From positions 496,001-560,000 of the forward strand of contig NZ_QBUG01000001.1 of assembly GCF_003058225.1 (NCBI RefSeq): 64,000 nt of DNA. Direction: 5' to 3'. Below are positions 56,282 to 64,000 of the stretch, in pieces. The position numbers and the translations under genes are program-made. Each line of letters starts with the position of its first letter. Within the stretch, counting starts at the first letter, position 1. This DNA comes from Promicromonospora sp. AC04 (GTDB lineage: Bacteria > Actinomycetota > Actinomycetes > Actinomycetales > Cellulomonadaceae). Under the pieces are notes generated by a model. The model was not told where the DNA came from, ran no database searches, and was given only the letters and a program-made list of their open reading frames with translations.

Positions 56282-56565
56282 TCATCGTCGATCAGGGCGG
56301 CGCTTCGTTTCACTCAAGTCGTGCGCGATCGCGACAACAAGGAACCGGATGAGGCCGACACGATCCATGCGGTCCGCAGCTTCCTCTAGCCTCTGATCAG
56401 CATCGGCCAGGTGGCTGCGGTCGAGGCCGCATTCTTGCTTGCCGAGTGCAACAGAGGCCTCCCGACGCTTCGCGTGGACTCCGACGAGGAGCGAGTCTCA
56501 AACCGTTCGGCCATTTGCACAAGTTTGGTGGAAACCTGATCCGGGACGTCGGAAATGAGTCTCCG
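56282..56565 (-). pseudogene. Frameshifted remnant downstream of the TIR gene
   Basis: In frame after the TIR gene's TGA, the minus strand reads ISDVPDQVSTKLVQMAERFE. It then continues in another frame as SLLVGVHAKRREASVALGKQ, ECGLDRSHLADADQRLEEA and ADRMDRVGLIRFLVVAIAHDL to a stop at 56282. Both parts are protein-like and together would give a helical domain of about 95 residues. It is either a lost C-terminal extension of the TIR protein or a separate decayed gene. Confidence 0.4.
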
Positions 56566-57708
56566 TCAGCCCACTGAGATATTGAGAATCTTCATGCTGA
56601 CAAGTTCACGGAAGAGCTCAATCCCCTTGTCGTTGAGCTTATCCTTCTCGAACTCGATATAGCCGACGCTGCTGAAGTTCGACGGGAGTTCGATCCCACC
56701 TTCTTTAAAGACGACAATCCGCTCGCCGTAGAGCACCGAGGCAGCTCCGAGTTCGTGTGAGACGTTCTCGCTCGGACGCCAGATGCTACTTCCCTGAGCG
56801 TCGAAGTACTCCTTGTCGGCCGTGAACACGAGGATGGCCGCGCCGCACTCCCGCATGGTCTCAGCGACCTTCGACGGAATTGGGCGGGCACGGTTCGGTT
56901 CCTCCACAGCCACCTTGTGGGGGATGCCATACTCCGTAAGGATCTTGACCAACTGCTCCATCGGCTTCTTGTTGCCGCCGTGGCCCACGAAGATCGCGTT
57001 CCTTCTAGGATCGGGCACAGACGGCGAGGTCTGTGCCCGAGCAGCAGGTGTACCGTCCTCCGACACGTCTTGGACCGGGGACGTCGGTGTCGTTGCGCCC
57101 ATTTCGTCGTGCAGGTGCTCTACGGAGCCATCCTCATCGCCGGGCAACGCCAGAGACGGGGCCGAGCCGCCAATGTCGACGTACTGGCGGTCCTTGATGG
57201 CCTTCAGAAAGCCGACGAACTCAGCGTTCTCGATTAGGAGGTCGTAGACGTCGTTTGTGCGGTCCATAGGTACAGAGAAGGTGGCCAGAACGTTCTGCGC
57301 GATGTTCTTGGGCGGTAGAGGGGATCCGTCGTACTTGGTGTAGAACTGAGCCGCGATCGTGGGCTGGAGCGCCGCCTCTCGGAGTGCCTTCTGGTCGTCG
57401 CCCACCTCAGTCGGGGACACTACACGAGCACCCAGCTTTGTTAGCGAGATCGCCGGCGCGTTCGGACCGCCTTCCGTCAGCCCGTAACCGATCGCGGCAC
57501 CACACATCACGCGAAACGACCCGGAAGAGGGAGCCATGTCGACAGCCGAGGCGACATCCAGCGGCCGCGTGGCATGCGAAGCGTAGTTGTCAGCCAGAGC
57601 GCGGGGAACCCGAACCGCACGTTCGAGGCTGATCGATGGAATGTCCGATTGACTGATGCGGGACCTCTTGCTGGCGGGCTTCGCCCCCTGGTTTGCCCTT
57701 CCGGTCAT
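56566..57708 (-). CDS. TIR-like (CAP12/PF10137-type) nucleotide-binding protein
   Basis: A 380-residue protein. The N-terminal 190 residues form two winged-helix-like segments (LERAVRVPRALADNYASHAT, FRVMCGAAIGYGLTEGG, AISLTKLGARVVSP; then NVYDLLIENAEFVGFL-type helices). An acidic, Ser/Thr/Pro-rich linker follows. The C-terminal domain is the TIR-like PF10137 fold: NAIFVGHGGNKKPMEQLVKIL, VAVEEPNRARPIPSKVAETM with the catalytic-type Glu, AAILVFTADKEY, NVSHELGAASVLYGERIVVFKEGGIELPSNFSSVGYIEF. Related domains degrade NAD+ in CBASS-type and other anti-phage systems. ATG 57708 is assumed; GTG 57756 is an alternative. Confidence 0.85.
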   Translation of the reverse strand: MTGRANQGAKPASKRSRISQSDIPSISLERAVRVPRALADNYASHATRPLDVASAVDMAPSSGSFRVMCGAAIGYGLTEGGPNAPAISLTKLGARVVSPTEVGDDQKALREAALQPTIAAQFYTKYDGSPLPPKNIAQNVLATFSVPMDRTNDVYDLLIENAEFVGFLKAIKDRQYVDIGGSAPSLALPGDEDGSVEHLHDEMGATTPTSPVQDVSEDGTPAARAQTSPSVPDPRRNAIFVGHGGNKKPMEQLVKILTEYGIPHKVAVEEPNRARPIPSKVAETMRECGAAILVFTADKEYFDAQGSSIWRPSENVSHELGAASVLYGERIVVFKEGGIELPSNFSSVGYIEFEKDKLNDKGIELFRELVSMKILNISVG

Positions 57709-57756
57709 GATGCGACGGTACGCCGGATCCGCCGTATCCGCGCGATACCACCCCAC

Positions 57757-57792
57757 GCATCGGCGTGCCGGTCACATGCGTCGGCGTGTCGG
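57757..57792. promoter_or_regulatory. Two 15-bp direct repeats upstream of the TIR gene
   Basis: GCATCGGCGTGCCGG (57757-57771) and GCGTCGGCGTGTCGG (57778-57792) match at 13 of 15 positions and are 21 bp apart, two helical turns. An A/T-rich stretch further upstream (57800-57860) could carry the promoter. They may be a regulator's binding sites. Confidence 0.4.
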
Positions 57793-58079
57793 GTTTATTC
57801 AGATGAACTGGCCGAACATGGCCTGGCCGATTTATTTCTCTTGCTACAAATGATCCTATTGTCGGGTCCGCACCTTCACCCAAGGCTCGCCCGAGAACGA
57901 GGAGTGCTGGTGGCCACCATTTGCGCTGTGCTCCGCGTCCGGCTCGCGCCGGGAGTGACTAGGACGGCGCTCGGGCTGGACGTCTGGCTCGGCGACTCGA
58001 GAGGTGGCCCGCACGCTGGCAGCGACGATGGTCCGGTGGGCACACGCCATGTGGGTCCAAGAGCACGCGGCAACGGGCC

Positions 58080-58268
58080 CTGCACAGCTGCCGCGACCGT
58101 GCGCGCGCCTACTGCGAATCCGGTCGCGGCGCCTTTGCTGCACGGGACCTCAATCAGGCCGTCCCGGTTCGCCCTGACAAGCCCTTTGACACACTGGCCA
58201 GGCAGTCGGCAGGTATGCACGGCCGACCATCGTTGGAGCGGCATAAGGCTGGCCCTTATTGGCCCTAA
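58080..58268 (+). pseudogene. Possible 3' coding remnant near the island's right end
   Basis: One plus frame reads HSCRDRARAYCESGRGAFAA, RDLNQAVPVRPDKPFDTLAR and QSAGMHGRPSLERHKAGPYWP to a TAA inside the inverted repeat at 58249. Upstream, protein-like sequence continues in another frame (REVARTLAATMVRWAHAMWV), suggesting a frameshift. No family is recognised. Confidence 0.3.
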
Positions 58269-58309
58269 CTTCCGCCAAACTGGCCCCAGTTAGGCCCAAT
58301 AAGGGCCAG
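58249..58309. repeat. 21-bp inverted repeat near the island's right end
   Basis: Arms 58249-58269 and 58289-58309 pair with one mismatch around a 19-base loop. Each arm carries TGGCCCTTATTGG(C/G)CCTAAC. Close versions occur at 49048-49067, just inside the left end, and at 58529-58548. These may be integrase arm-type sites. Confidence 0.8.
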
Positions 58310-58409
58310 TCCCAACCCCACACGACCCCGCTTCAGCATTACAATAGGTCCAGGTCAGCGGCCACCTTTGGCCGATTGGCCCGCATCATCTGATCGCCAC
58401 CCGGCAAGG

Positions 58410-58456
58410 CTTCCAAACTAATTACGCGGGTTCGATTACCGTCGCCCGCTCAGAGT
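58410..58456 (+). other. attR-type direct repeat (partial tRNA-Gly copy)
   Basis: The 47-bp right copy of the tRNA-Gly 3' end, differing at one base in the T arm from the left copy. It cannot encode a tRNA because the 5' half is missing. It marks the right boundary of the island. Confidence 0.85.
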
Positions 58457-58911
58457 ACGGAAGCCCAGGTCAGAGCGTGTGTCTGACCTGGGCTTCGTGC
58501 GTTCTGAGGGGCCGGAAGCAGCGCTGAGTGGCCGTTGTTGACCCTAGGTCGCACGCGAGGTCGGGTCAGGACCTGGAGCCAAGACGTCCCCTTCACCCGA
58601 TCCGCAGTCACGCAGCCATGGTGCTTCGCGCGCACCTCGAAGCATGTCCCCCACCAGCCACCGAGCAGTAGGAGCTGCGGCCCGTCCGGGCCGCGCGAGC
58701 TCTGGCTCGTGCAGGGTCGGGTCCTCGTCGGCCGGCTGCCACCAGAGAACCCGCGGCAGGTTGCCGCGCCCGGGACCGACATGGCGCTTGGCTGACGAAA
58801 TCTTGAGGTGTTCATTTGCTAGCTATTGTGCAACATGGGTGAAATCTCCTATAAAGGTAGCGATCGGGTCACAACTGAAGTGGCTCGACGGACCTTCAGG
58901 GGAGCTGCCCA
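58457..58911. other. Duplicated flank and esterase upstream region
   Basis: 58457-58652 repeats, with scattered differences, the sequence that follows the tRNA at 48976-49165, including the terminator hairpin (58460-58496) and the bases up to the integrase-like ATG. After that the similarity ends. No gene is assigned in the rest. Confidence 0.6.
58826..58855 (+). promoter_or_regulatory. Candidate promoter of the SGNH esterase
   Basis: TTGTGC (58826-58831) and TATAAA (58850-58855) with an 18-bp spacer, about 57 bp before the ATG. Both match the housekeeping sigma consensus reasonably and stand out from the GC-rich flanks. Confidence 0.5.
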
Positions 58912-59922
58912 ATGAAGCTACGTCTCTTGCGCATCGTCGCCGCCATGGCGGCGACGAGCCTTGCCACGGTCGGGCTGGTGACGACGCCAGCCCTGCCGTC
59001 GTACGCCGTCGGCGAGTCCTACGTCGCCCTCGGCGACTCCTATTCGTCAGGCACTGGCACCAGGAGCTACATCGCTGACGGCACCGACTGCCTGCGCTCG
59101 ACCTACGCCTACGCCAGCCTGACCGCGGCGGCCAAGAGCTACAGCCTCAACTTCCGGGCCTGCTCGGGAGCGGTCGTGGCCGACGTAACGAACAGCCAGC
59201 TCAGCGCACTGAGCTCGAGCACGAGGTATGTCACCATCTCGGTGGGCGGCAACGACGCCGGATTCGCCGACGTGCTCACCGAGTGCGCCCTCCCGGCGTG
59301 GGCCAGCGACTGCGCCGGCACGGTCGCCGCGGCACGTACGTTCATCTCCAACACCCTCCCGGGCCGACTCAACACGCTCTACACCTCCATCAGGACGAGG
59401 GCGCCGAACGCGAAGGTGGTCGTCGTCGGCTACCCGAAGATCTTCATGGGAGAGGACTGCAACCTGGCGACCTTCTTCAGCCCGGAGGACGAGACGGCGC
59501 TCAACAACGCCGTTGTGCTCATCAACTCGGTCACCTCGACGGCCGCCTCCGCCAAGGGATTCACCTTCGTCAACCCGGTCAGTCGGTTCACGGGCCACGC
59601 CGTGTGCGACTCGACCGAGTGGATCAACGGCTTCTCGGACCCCGTCCGGGAGTCCTACCACCCCAACCGCCTCGGTCACGCCAACGGATACCTGCCGCTG
59701 GTCAGCGGCGTACTGACCGGCGCGAGCGTCACGGCGACCAGCGCAGTGGTCGCTGAGGCGGAGGCGAGTGCTGCGGAGCAGGCGAAGCTCCAGCAGAAGT
59801 ACGCCAACACCGACCGCAAGATCAAGCCGAAGCTTTTCCAACCCCCGACCAAGGCCCGTCTGGAAGAGCTGGCGAAGGAAAGGGGCATCGACTTCGACGC
59901 TTGGTGGGCTGAAGTGCGGTGA
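58912..59922 (+). CDS. Secreted SGNH/GDSL esterase
   Basis: A 336-residue exported lipase/esterase. A signal peptide ends near SYAVGE. The SGNH blocks are visible: VALGDSYSSG (nucleophile Ser), the Gly block in RACSGAVVADV, VSVGGNDAGF-type GGND (Asn), and block V in RESYHPNRLGHANGY (Asp/His region). The pattern matches the Streptomyces esterase type with disulphides (CLRST, CSG, CALPAWASDC, EDC). A charged helical C-terminal tail of about 60 residues (AEASAAEQAKLQQKY... FDAWWAEVR) is extra. It lies outside the island's right boundary. Confidence 0.93.
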   Translation: MKLRLLRIVAAMAATSLATVGLVTTPALPSYAVGESYVALGDSYSSGTGTRSYIADGTDCLRSTYAYASLTAAAKSYSLNFRACSGAVVADVTNSQLSALSSSTRYVTISVGGNDAGFADVLTECALPAWASDCAGTVAAARTFISNTLPGRLNTLYTSIRTRAPNAKVVVVGYPKIFMGEDCNLATFFSPEDETALNNAVVLINSVTSTAASAKGFTFVNPVSRFTGHAVCDSTEWINGFSDPVRESYHPNRLGHANGYLPLVSGVLTGASVTATSAVVAEAEASAAEQAKLQQKYANTDRKIKPKLFQPPTKARLEELAKERGIDFDAWWAEVR

Positions 59923-59975
59923 TCAGCACTGACTGTCGCCGTGAGCAACGAGGTCTGATGCTCGCTTAACTGAAG

Positions 59976-60041
59976 CGACGCCTTTCGCCCGAGATGATGC
60001 GGCTTGTTGAGGGTCGAATCATCGCCTGACGGAAGGCGTCG
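59976..60041. repeat. Long-spaced 12-bp inverted repeat
   Basis: CGACGCCTTTCG (59976-59987) and CGGAAGGCGTCG (60030-60041) are inverted with one mismatch, 42 bp apart, just before a truncated gene. It may be the edge of a lost insertion. Confidence 0.45.
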
Positions 60042-60049
60042 TTTCTGCT

Positions 60050-60316
60050 GTGCAGGCGGAGCATGTCGAGATCATCGCAACGATCTCAACCGGCCACCGG
60101 GCAGCACTTGCTTACGGCACTTTGGAGGGACACCCGGTCTCAGGAGAGGAAGCGTTCATCGTCCACCGAGACGACGACGGGAACGTGAACCTCACGCCGC
60201 GCTCTCTCACGCGTGCCGGGTGGGGCCCATGGCGTGGGCTCTTTCCGTTGATCCTGATCGCCCAGCGCGTCTATCGCCGCCAGTACTTAAGCGCACTCCG
60301 GCGCAGCAGCCAATGA
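60050..60316 (+). pseudogene. DUF1990 family fragment (C-terminal)
   Basis: The 88 residues include LAYGTLEGHPVSGEEAFIVH, then DDDGNVNLTPRSLTRAGWGP and LILIAQRVYRRQYLSALRR, matching the last half of DUF1990 proteins, which are normally about 170-180 residues. The N-terminal half is missing; the GTG at 60050 follows the inverted repeat at 59976-60041. It may be a broken gene or an expressed fragment. Confidence 0.6.
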
Positions 60317-60533
60317 ACGCACTCGACGAGGCCTCAGCGCTACCCACGACGGCGAAGACGATGGAGCGGACGATCCGGTCTGCGCCGGGTTCTCCTGGAC
60401 GGTGTACCGGTAGGTCTCGCAGTGTCCGCCGAGGGCCGTGTCAGTGGCCAACCGTAGGATCTGGGCTCGTGAATCAACCTGCGCTTCATGTGCCTACTAC
60501 GCCTGCCCAGCGGCCAGGAGGTAGCGCCTGACG

Positions 60534-61073
60534 ATGGGTATCTACTTCGCTTTGTTTCCTGTCGACTCCGACCTCGTTCAGCAGGACGAGGAATGGCTTG
60601 AGGAGTACACGGACGCGCGCTACCGAGAGTTCTGGGAGTGGAAGGACGATCAGGCGGCAGCGGTGGACGACCCGCGCGGGCACGTCATGCTGCGCTACCA
60701 GCACCACTACATGAACCTGATCAACCCGTACCTGGAGGCCGCGTACGACATCGAGCCGTACAGCTGGTTCGCGGGTGAGCAGGTCGGCGAGTTCTACTAC
60801 GTGAAGCAGCCGGACGAGGTCACAGCACTCGCAGCCACCCTCTCGCGTCCGGCCGGCGACGTGCGTGAACGGCTCGACTCTCTGGCTCGGGCCAACCTCG
60901 ACATGGTGGGCACCTGGACACCGTTGGAGGGCCTTCAGGCCATCGGCACGGTCCAGGGCGGAACCGTCGACCAGGTCTGGGAACTGATCCATGCCCTGCA
61001 TGCCGAGCTTCTTGCCTTCCTCCGGCGAGCCTCCGACGGCGGACAAACCATGATCGGCCACTTCAGCCCGTGA
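60534..61073 (+). CDS. DUF1877-like protein
   Basis: A 179-residue cytoplasmic protein starting MGIYFALFPVDSDLVQQDEE. The C-terminal part, VGTWTPLEGLQAIGTVQGGTVDQ, fits the DUF1877 pattern in which a short helical protein ends in a beta-helix pair. AGGAGG lies upstream of ATG 60534. No function is known. It stands alone. Confidence 0.7.
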   Translation: MGIYFALFPVDSDLVQQDEEWLEEYTDARYREFWEWKDDQAAAVDDPRGHVMLRYQHHYMNLINPYLEAAYDIEPYSWFAGEQVGEFYYVKQPDEVTALAATLSRPAGDVRERLDSLARANLDMVGTWTPLEGLQAIGTVQGGTVDQVWELIHALHAELLAFLRRASDGGQTMIGHFSP

Positions 61074-61525
61074 TCAGTCGTAAGGGCGAGAAGGCATGGC
61101 GTCGTCTGGCCGTCGGGACTCAATCGCGGACTCCAGTGAGTCATCGTCCGCCGCAACGGCCTTCAATGCGGCCCAGGCCTGGAATGCTCCACGAGCCGTG
61201 GGACGGCCTCTACGACACATGACGCCTTGTGTCGTGGCGGCGGACTCTGCATCCCAGATCGTTCGGCAGAGCACGGCTGCCCGTGTCCGCCGGCTTCGCT
61301 GTCGTGACGTACCTGCTCAGCAGCATCGCGGTCAGCCTGGCCGGCGGAGGCGGAGCAGGCCCGGTGCCGTCGTCCGGCGGGGCCACACCCACCGAGCGCA
61401 AGGGACGGCTGCATCTCGCGAGAGTCCTGAGTGCTCGACCAGGTGGTTGAAGCACAGCCATCAGAGGGCCTCTGGCACGCGCGTCACGACGCGCCAGTGG
61501 CGGCGCCCTGTGGCAGCGTGACGGC
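61074..61525. other. Intergenic region, possible small membrane ORF
   Basis: About 450 bp. A 73-residue plus frame (61229-61450) has one hydrophobic stretch, GFAVVTYLLSSIAVSLAGGG, but no convincing binding site, so it is not called as a gene. Otherwise nothing is recognised. Confidence 0.4.
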
Positions 61526-62263
61526 ATGAGGCCCGCACTGCACCGCAGTCCCGGGCACGGTCCGCAGACCGCCGGAGCAGCGCGAGCGACCGCCGGTCGC
61601 GCACGCCCCCTCGTACGCGCTGCGCTGACTGGTGTCGCGACCGGCGTCGCCGTCGTCGTCATCGCCCTTCTCGTGCGCGAACAGTGGCCGCCGCTCGTCC
61701 AGCTCGACGAGCAAGCCGTGACCGCGGGCACGACGCTCGCCGCTTCGCACCCCGAGCTGCTGCGCGCGCTCGTCGTCTGGCAGTGGGTCTTCCTCGCGGC
61801 GCACCTGCTGGTGCCCGTCGCTGCGCTGTGCCTCGTCTACTGGTGGCGCACCGGCAATGCCACGCGCACGTGGTGGGCACTCACGACGATCCTTACGGCC
61901 TGGGGGCTGTCCAACCTGCTGAAGGAGCTCGTGCGACGCGCGCGGCCGGTGCTGGACCACCCGGTGGAGAGCGCGGACGGCTTCTCGTTCCCGTCGGGGC
62001 ACGCCGCGAGTACGGCAGCGATGACCACGGCGCTGGTGGTGCTCGTGTGGCCGTCGCTCAGATCGCGGGTCCTGCGGGTCGCTGCGGTGGCGGGGGCGGC
62101 GGTGCTCACTGCCGCCACAGCGGTCGACCGGGTCATGCTCGGCGTCCACTACCCCTCCGACGTGCTGGCCGGCATTCTCTTCGGGGTCGGTTTCGTGCTG
62201 GCGTCGTACCTCGCCTACCGGCACTGGTCGACGCCGCGCCGCGAGCGCGGTACGGCGTCCTGA
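61526..62263 (+). CDS. PAP2-family membrane phosphatase
   Basis: A 245-residue integral-membrane lipid phosphatase. All three motifs are present: KELVRRARP (motif 1), FPSGHAAS (motif 2) and DRVMLGVHYPSDVLAG (motif 3) with catalytic His. About five to six helices surround them. It probably dephosphorylates undecaprenyl pyrophosphate or phosphatidic-acid-like lipids at the outer face. Its stop shares one base with the next start. Confidence 0.93.
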   Translation: MRPALHRSPGHGPQTAGAARATAGRARPLVRAALTGVATGVAVVVIALLVREQWPPLVQLDEQAVTAGTTLAASHPELLRALVVWQWVFLAAHLLVPVAALCLVYWWRTGNATRTWWALTTILTAWGLSNLLKELVRRARPVLDHPVESADGFSFPSGHAASTAAMTTALVVLVWPSLRSRVLRVAAVAGAAVLTAATAVDRVMLGVHYPSDVLAGILFGVGFVLASYLAYRHWSTPRRERGTAS

Positions 62264-62970
62264 TGCTCGACCTCGATCGGTGGGCGGACGACACGTCGGC
62301 ACCTGGAGGGCGCGAGGTGCGGCGCGACCTCGGCCTGCGTGTCGGGGTCCCGGCAGCGGTGTGGTGGGCGGTCGTCGTCGGGCTCGGGCTCCTGCTCACC
62401 GGCCCGCTGGCAGGGCTCAGAGAGCGGGAGACCGCGGTCAGCGAATGGTTCGTCCAGCAGCGCACGGCGGCCCTCGACACCCTCACGGAGGTGTGGAGCG
62501 TGTTGGGGACCACCGAGACGATCATCGGGATCTGCGTCGTCGTGTCCGGCGTCGTCTGGTGGCGAACCAGGCAGTGGTGGTACGCGGTGGTCCCGGCTAT
62601 CGCGGTCGCCGTCCAGGCGGCGGTCTTCATGCTGGCGGCGCTTGTCGTGAGCGCCGAACGCCCCGAGGTGGAGCAGCTCGACCCGGCGCCGCCTACCTCG
62701 AGCTTCCCAAGCGGCCACTCCGGCGCCTCGATAGCGCTCTACGTCTCGCTGGCGCTGATGGCCCAGCGGATCGGGCAACCGTGGCTGCGCGTGAGCGTGA
62801 CCATCGTGCTGTCCGTGCTGCCCCTGCTCGTCGTCTACTCCCGGCTGTACCGGGGGATGCACTATCCGAGCGACGTCGTCGTCGGGGTGCTCAACGGCCT
62901 CGTGTGCGTCGTGCTCGGGTGGTACTGGCTGCGGCGGACGCCCCGTCGTGTCGAGGACGGCGGCGTCTGA
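62263..62970 (+). CDS. PAP2-family membrane phosphatase, second copy
   Basis: A 235-residue paralogue of the preceding gene. Motif 1 is degenerate (VVSAERPEVEQLD, where Arg-Pro is kept but the Lys is replaced), motif 2 is FPSGHSGAS, motif 3 YRGMHYPSDVVVG. TGATG coupling (stop 62261-62263, ATG 62263) indicates joint translation. The two may act on related lipid phosphates. The next gene is convergent. Confidence 0.92.
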   Translation: MLDLDRWADDTSAPGGREVRRDLGLRVGVPAAVWWAVVVGLGLLLTGPLAGLRERETAVSEWFVQQRTAALDTLTEVWSVLGTTETIIGICVVVSGVVWWRTRQWWYAVVPAIAVAVQAAVFMLAALVVSAERPEVEQLDPAPPTSSFPSGHSGASIALYVSLALMAQRIGQPWLRVSVTIVLSVLPLLVVYSRLYRGMHYPSDVVVGVLNGLVCVVLGWYWLRRTPRRVEDGGV

Positions 62971-63041
62971 ATACCCGTCCCCGGCGAGCTCTGCTGCCGA
63001 CGCTGTGCCGACTCATCGGGACGCTCCCGCGCAGGTCAGCC

Positions 63042-64000
63042 TCACCGGCGACGCTTCTTCAGATAAACAGCGAGCTCGTCGTACGCACCGGCGTCGTTGC
63101 CGTACATCGCGTAGTTCTTGGCGGTCTCCATCCACTCTCCGATGCTCGGCCGCACGGACTTCGCCGCCTCCTGCAGGTGACGCTGCGTGATCGGAACTAC
63201 CCGGCCTGCGGCCATCGACTCCTCCATCGCGGTCTCCGTCGCCTGCTCGCACACCAGCGCGAGGTCGGCCCCCGACATGCCATCCGACGCCCGCGCGATC
63301 TTCGCGAGGTCGAGCCGCTCGACAGGGCGGCCACGCAGGTGCAGTCGCAGGATCGCCTCGCGGCTCTCGACGTCCGGCGGCAGCACCAGCACGGTCCGGT
63401 CGAACCGTCCCGGCCGGAGCAGCGCTGAGTCGATGTCCCACGGGTGGTTGCTCGCACCGAGGACGAAGAGCCCTTCGTTCTCCGTGCTCGCACCGTCCAG
63501 CTCGGACAGCATCTGGTTCACGACGCCGCGCATGGCCGACCCTCCACCGCGGAGGTTCGACCGCTTCTGGCCCAGCGCGTCCATCTCGTCGAAGAACAGG
63601 ACACACGGCCGGTTCCGGCGGGCTGTGTCGAAGATGTCGCGCAGGTTGCGTTCGCTGCTGCCGATCCACATGTCGAGGACGTCACTCAGGCCGATCTCGT
63701 AGAAGCTCGCACCGAGCTCGCCCGCGAGCGCGCGGGCAATGAACGTCTTGCCGCACCCGGGCGGTCCCCACAGCAGGAGCCCGCCCCGCAGCGACTTGCC
63801 GAACTCCCTGCTCAGCTCCGGGTTGCGCAGCGGCGTGAGGAACGACTGATCGAGGCGCTTCTTCACGCTCGCGAGGCCACCGACGTCCGCCAGCGTGACC
63901 CCTGCCTGCCCTAGGGTGCCGATGGCGGGCTCCGCGACAGGCTCGCTGCCGGACCACTGTTCGAGGATCTCGTCAGCGGTGTCCGGGACGGCGGCCGCAG
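63042..64000 (-). CDS. AAA+ ATPase (CDC48/FtsH-like), partial
   Basis: The frame remains open to the right edge, so the start is outside the window; the GTG at 63866 is internal because the coding pattern continues upstream (TLADVGGLASVKKRLDQSFL). Walker A is LLLWGPPGCGKTF, Walker B CVLFFDEMDALG, sensor 1 VLGASNHPWDID, and the arginine fingers LRPGRFDRTV. The C-terminal lid follows (DGMSGADLALVCEQATETAME). It is a classical AAA protein of the CDC48/proteasomal-ATPase clade used to unfold or remodel proteins. Its partner is not visible. Confidence 0.9.
   Translation of the reverse strand, partial: AAAVPDTADEILEQWSGSEPVAEPAIGTLGQAGVTLADVGGLASVKKRLDQSFLTPLRNPELSREFGKSLRGGLLLWGPPGCGKTFIARALAGELGASFYEIGLSDVLDMWIGSSERNLRDIFDTARRNRPCVLFFDEMDALGQKRSNLRGGGSAMRGVVNQMLSELDGASTENEGLFVLGASNHPWDIDSALLRPGRFDRTVLVLPPDVESREAILRLHLRGRPVERLDLAKIARASDGMSGADLALVCEQATETAMEESMAAGRVVPITQRHLQEAAKSVRPSIGEWMETAKNYAMYGNDAGAYDELAVYLKKRRR

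Noticed and set aside
61229-61450. A 73-residue membrane protein gene.
   Set aside because: One hydrophobic stretch but no ribosome binding site, no coupling and an Arg/Pro-rich remainder; noted only as a possibility.

Overview
The window is GC-rich DNA with frequent GTG and TTG starts, ATGA/GTGA gene overlaps and actinobacterial gene families (XRE/DUF6879 modules, an AfsR/SARP-type regulator, LamG-Rhs pairs, SGNH esterase, GH127). It suggests a Micrococcales-type soil actinomycete, possibly near Promicromonospora, Cellulomonas or Isoptericola. That placement is inference from gene content. Both window edges cut a gene: an NCS1 transporter on the left and an AAA+ ATPase on the right.

Region 1-7 kb holds small catabolic genes: transporter end plus isochorismatase-family hydrolase, an SMP-30 lactonase, an FAD monooxygenase behind two tandem palindromic operators, a YbaK-type editing protein and a secreted PAF-acetylhydrolase-like esterase. 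Region 7-14 kb is a carbohydrate uptake and oxidation locus: two AraC regulators flank two ABC permeases, a lipoprotein binding protein and an FAD-dependent oxidoreductase. Region 14-25 kb carries an MFS transporter with a pyruvyl-transferase-like protein, an IclR regulator, tRNA-Pro, a GMC oxidoreductase, a two-component system, methylglyoxal synthase and a 931-residue BTAD/NB-ARC/TPR regulator.

Region 25-39 kb is dominated by two giant secreted proteins encoded on the minus strand, a six-module LamG protein translationally coupled to an Rhs/YD-repeat protein. A subtilisin-like protease with two P domains is divergent from them. Region 39-47 kb holds a small membrane protein, a stand-alone ANTAR-like protein and an arabinofuranoside locus (LacI, GH127, binding protein, two permeases). 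The LacI gene has a palindromic cassette inserted in frame.

Region 46.7-48.8 kb has an XRE/TPR regulator divergent from a four-gene chain of small, overlapping ORFs of unknown function. Then comes tRNA-Gly(TCC), whose 3' end is repeated 9.48 kb downstream (47 bp, 46 identical). Between the two copies lies a decayed integrative island. It has a truncated integrase, a truncated zinc-ribbon gene, an XRE/DUF6879/HAD operon with small ORFs, a low-GC AAA-ATPase plus TOPRIM/DUF4435-like pair resembling the PARIS (AriA/AriB) anti-phage system, a zinc-finger protein and a TIR-like (CAP12-type) effector candidate. This island is the best candidate for an undescribed defence locus.

The right end (58.4-64 kb) returns to chromosomal genes: an SGNH esterase, a DUF1990 fragment, a DUF1877-like protein, two coupled PAP2 phosphatases and the AAA+ ATPase. 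No CRISPR array, rRNA gene or intact transposase was seen.
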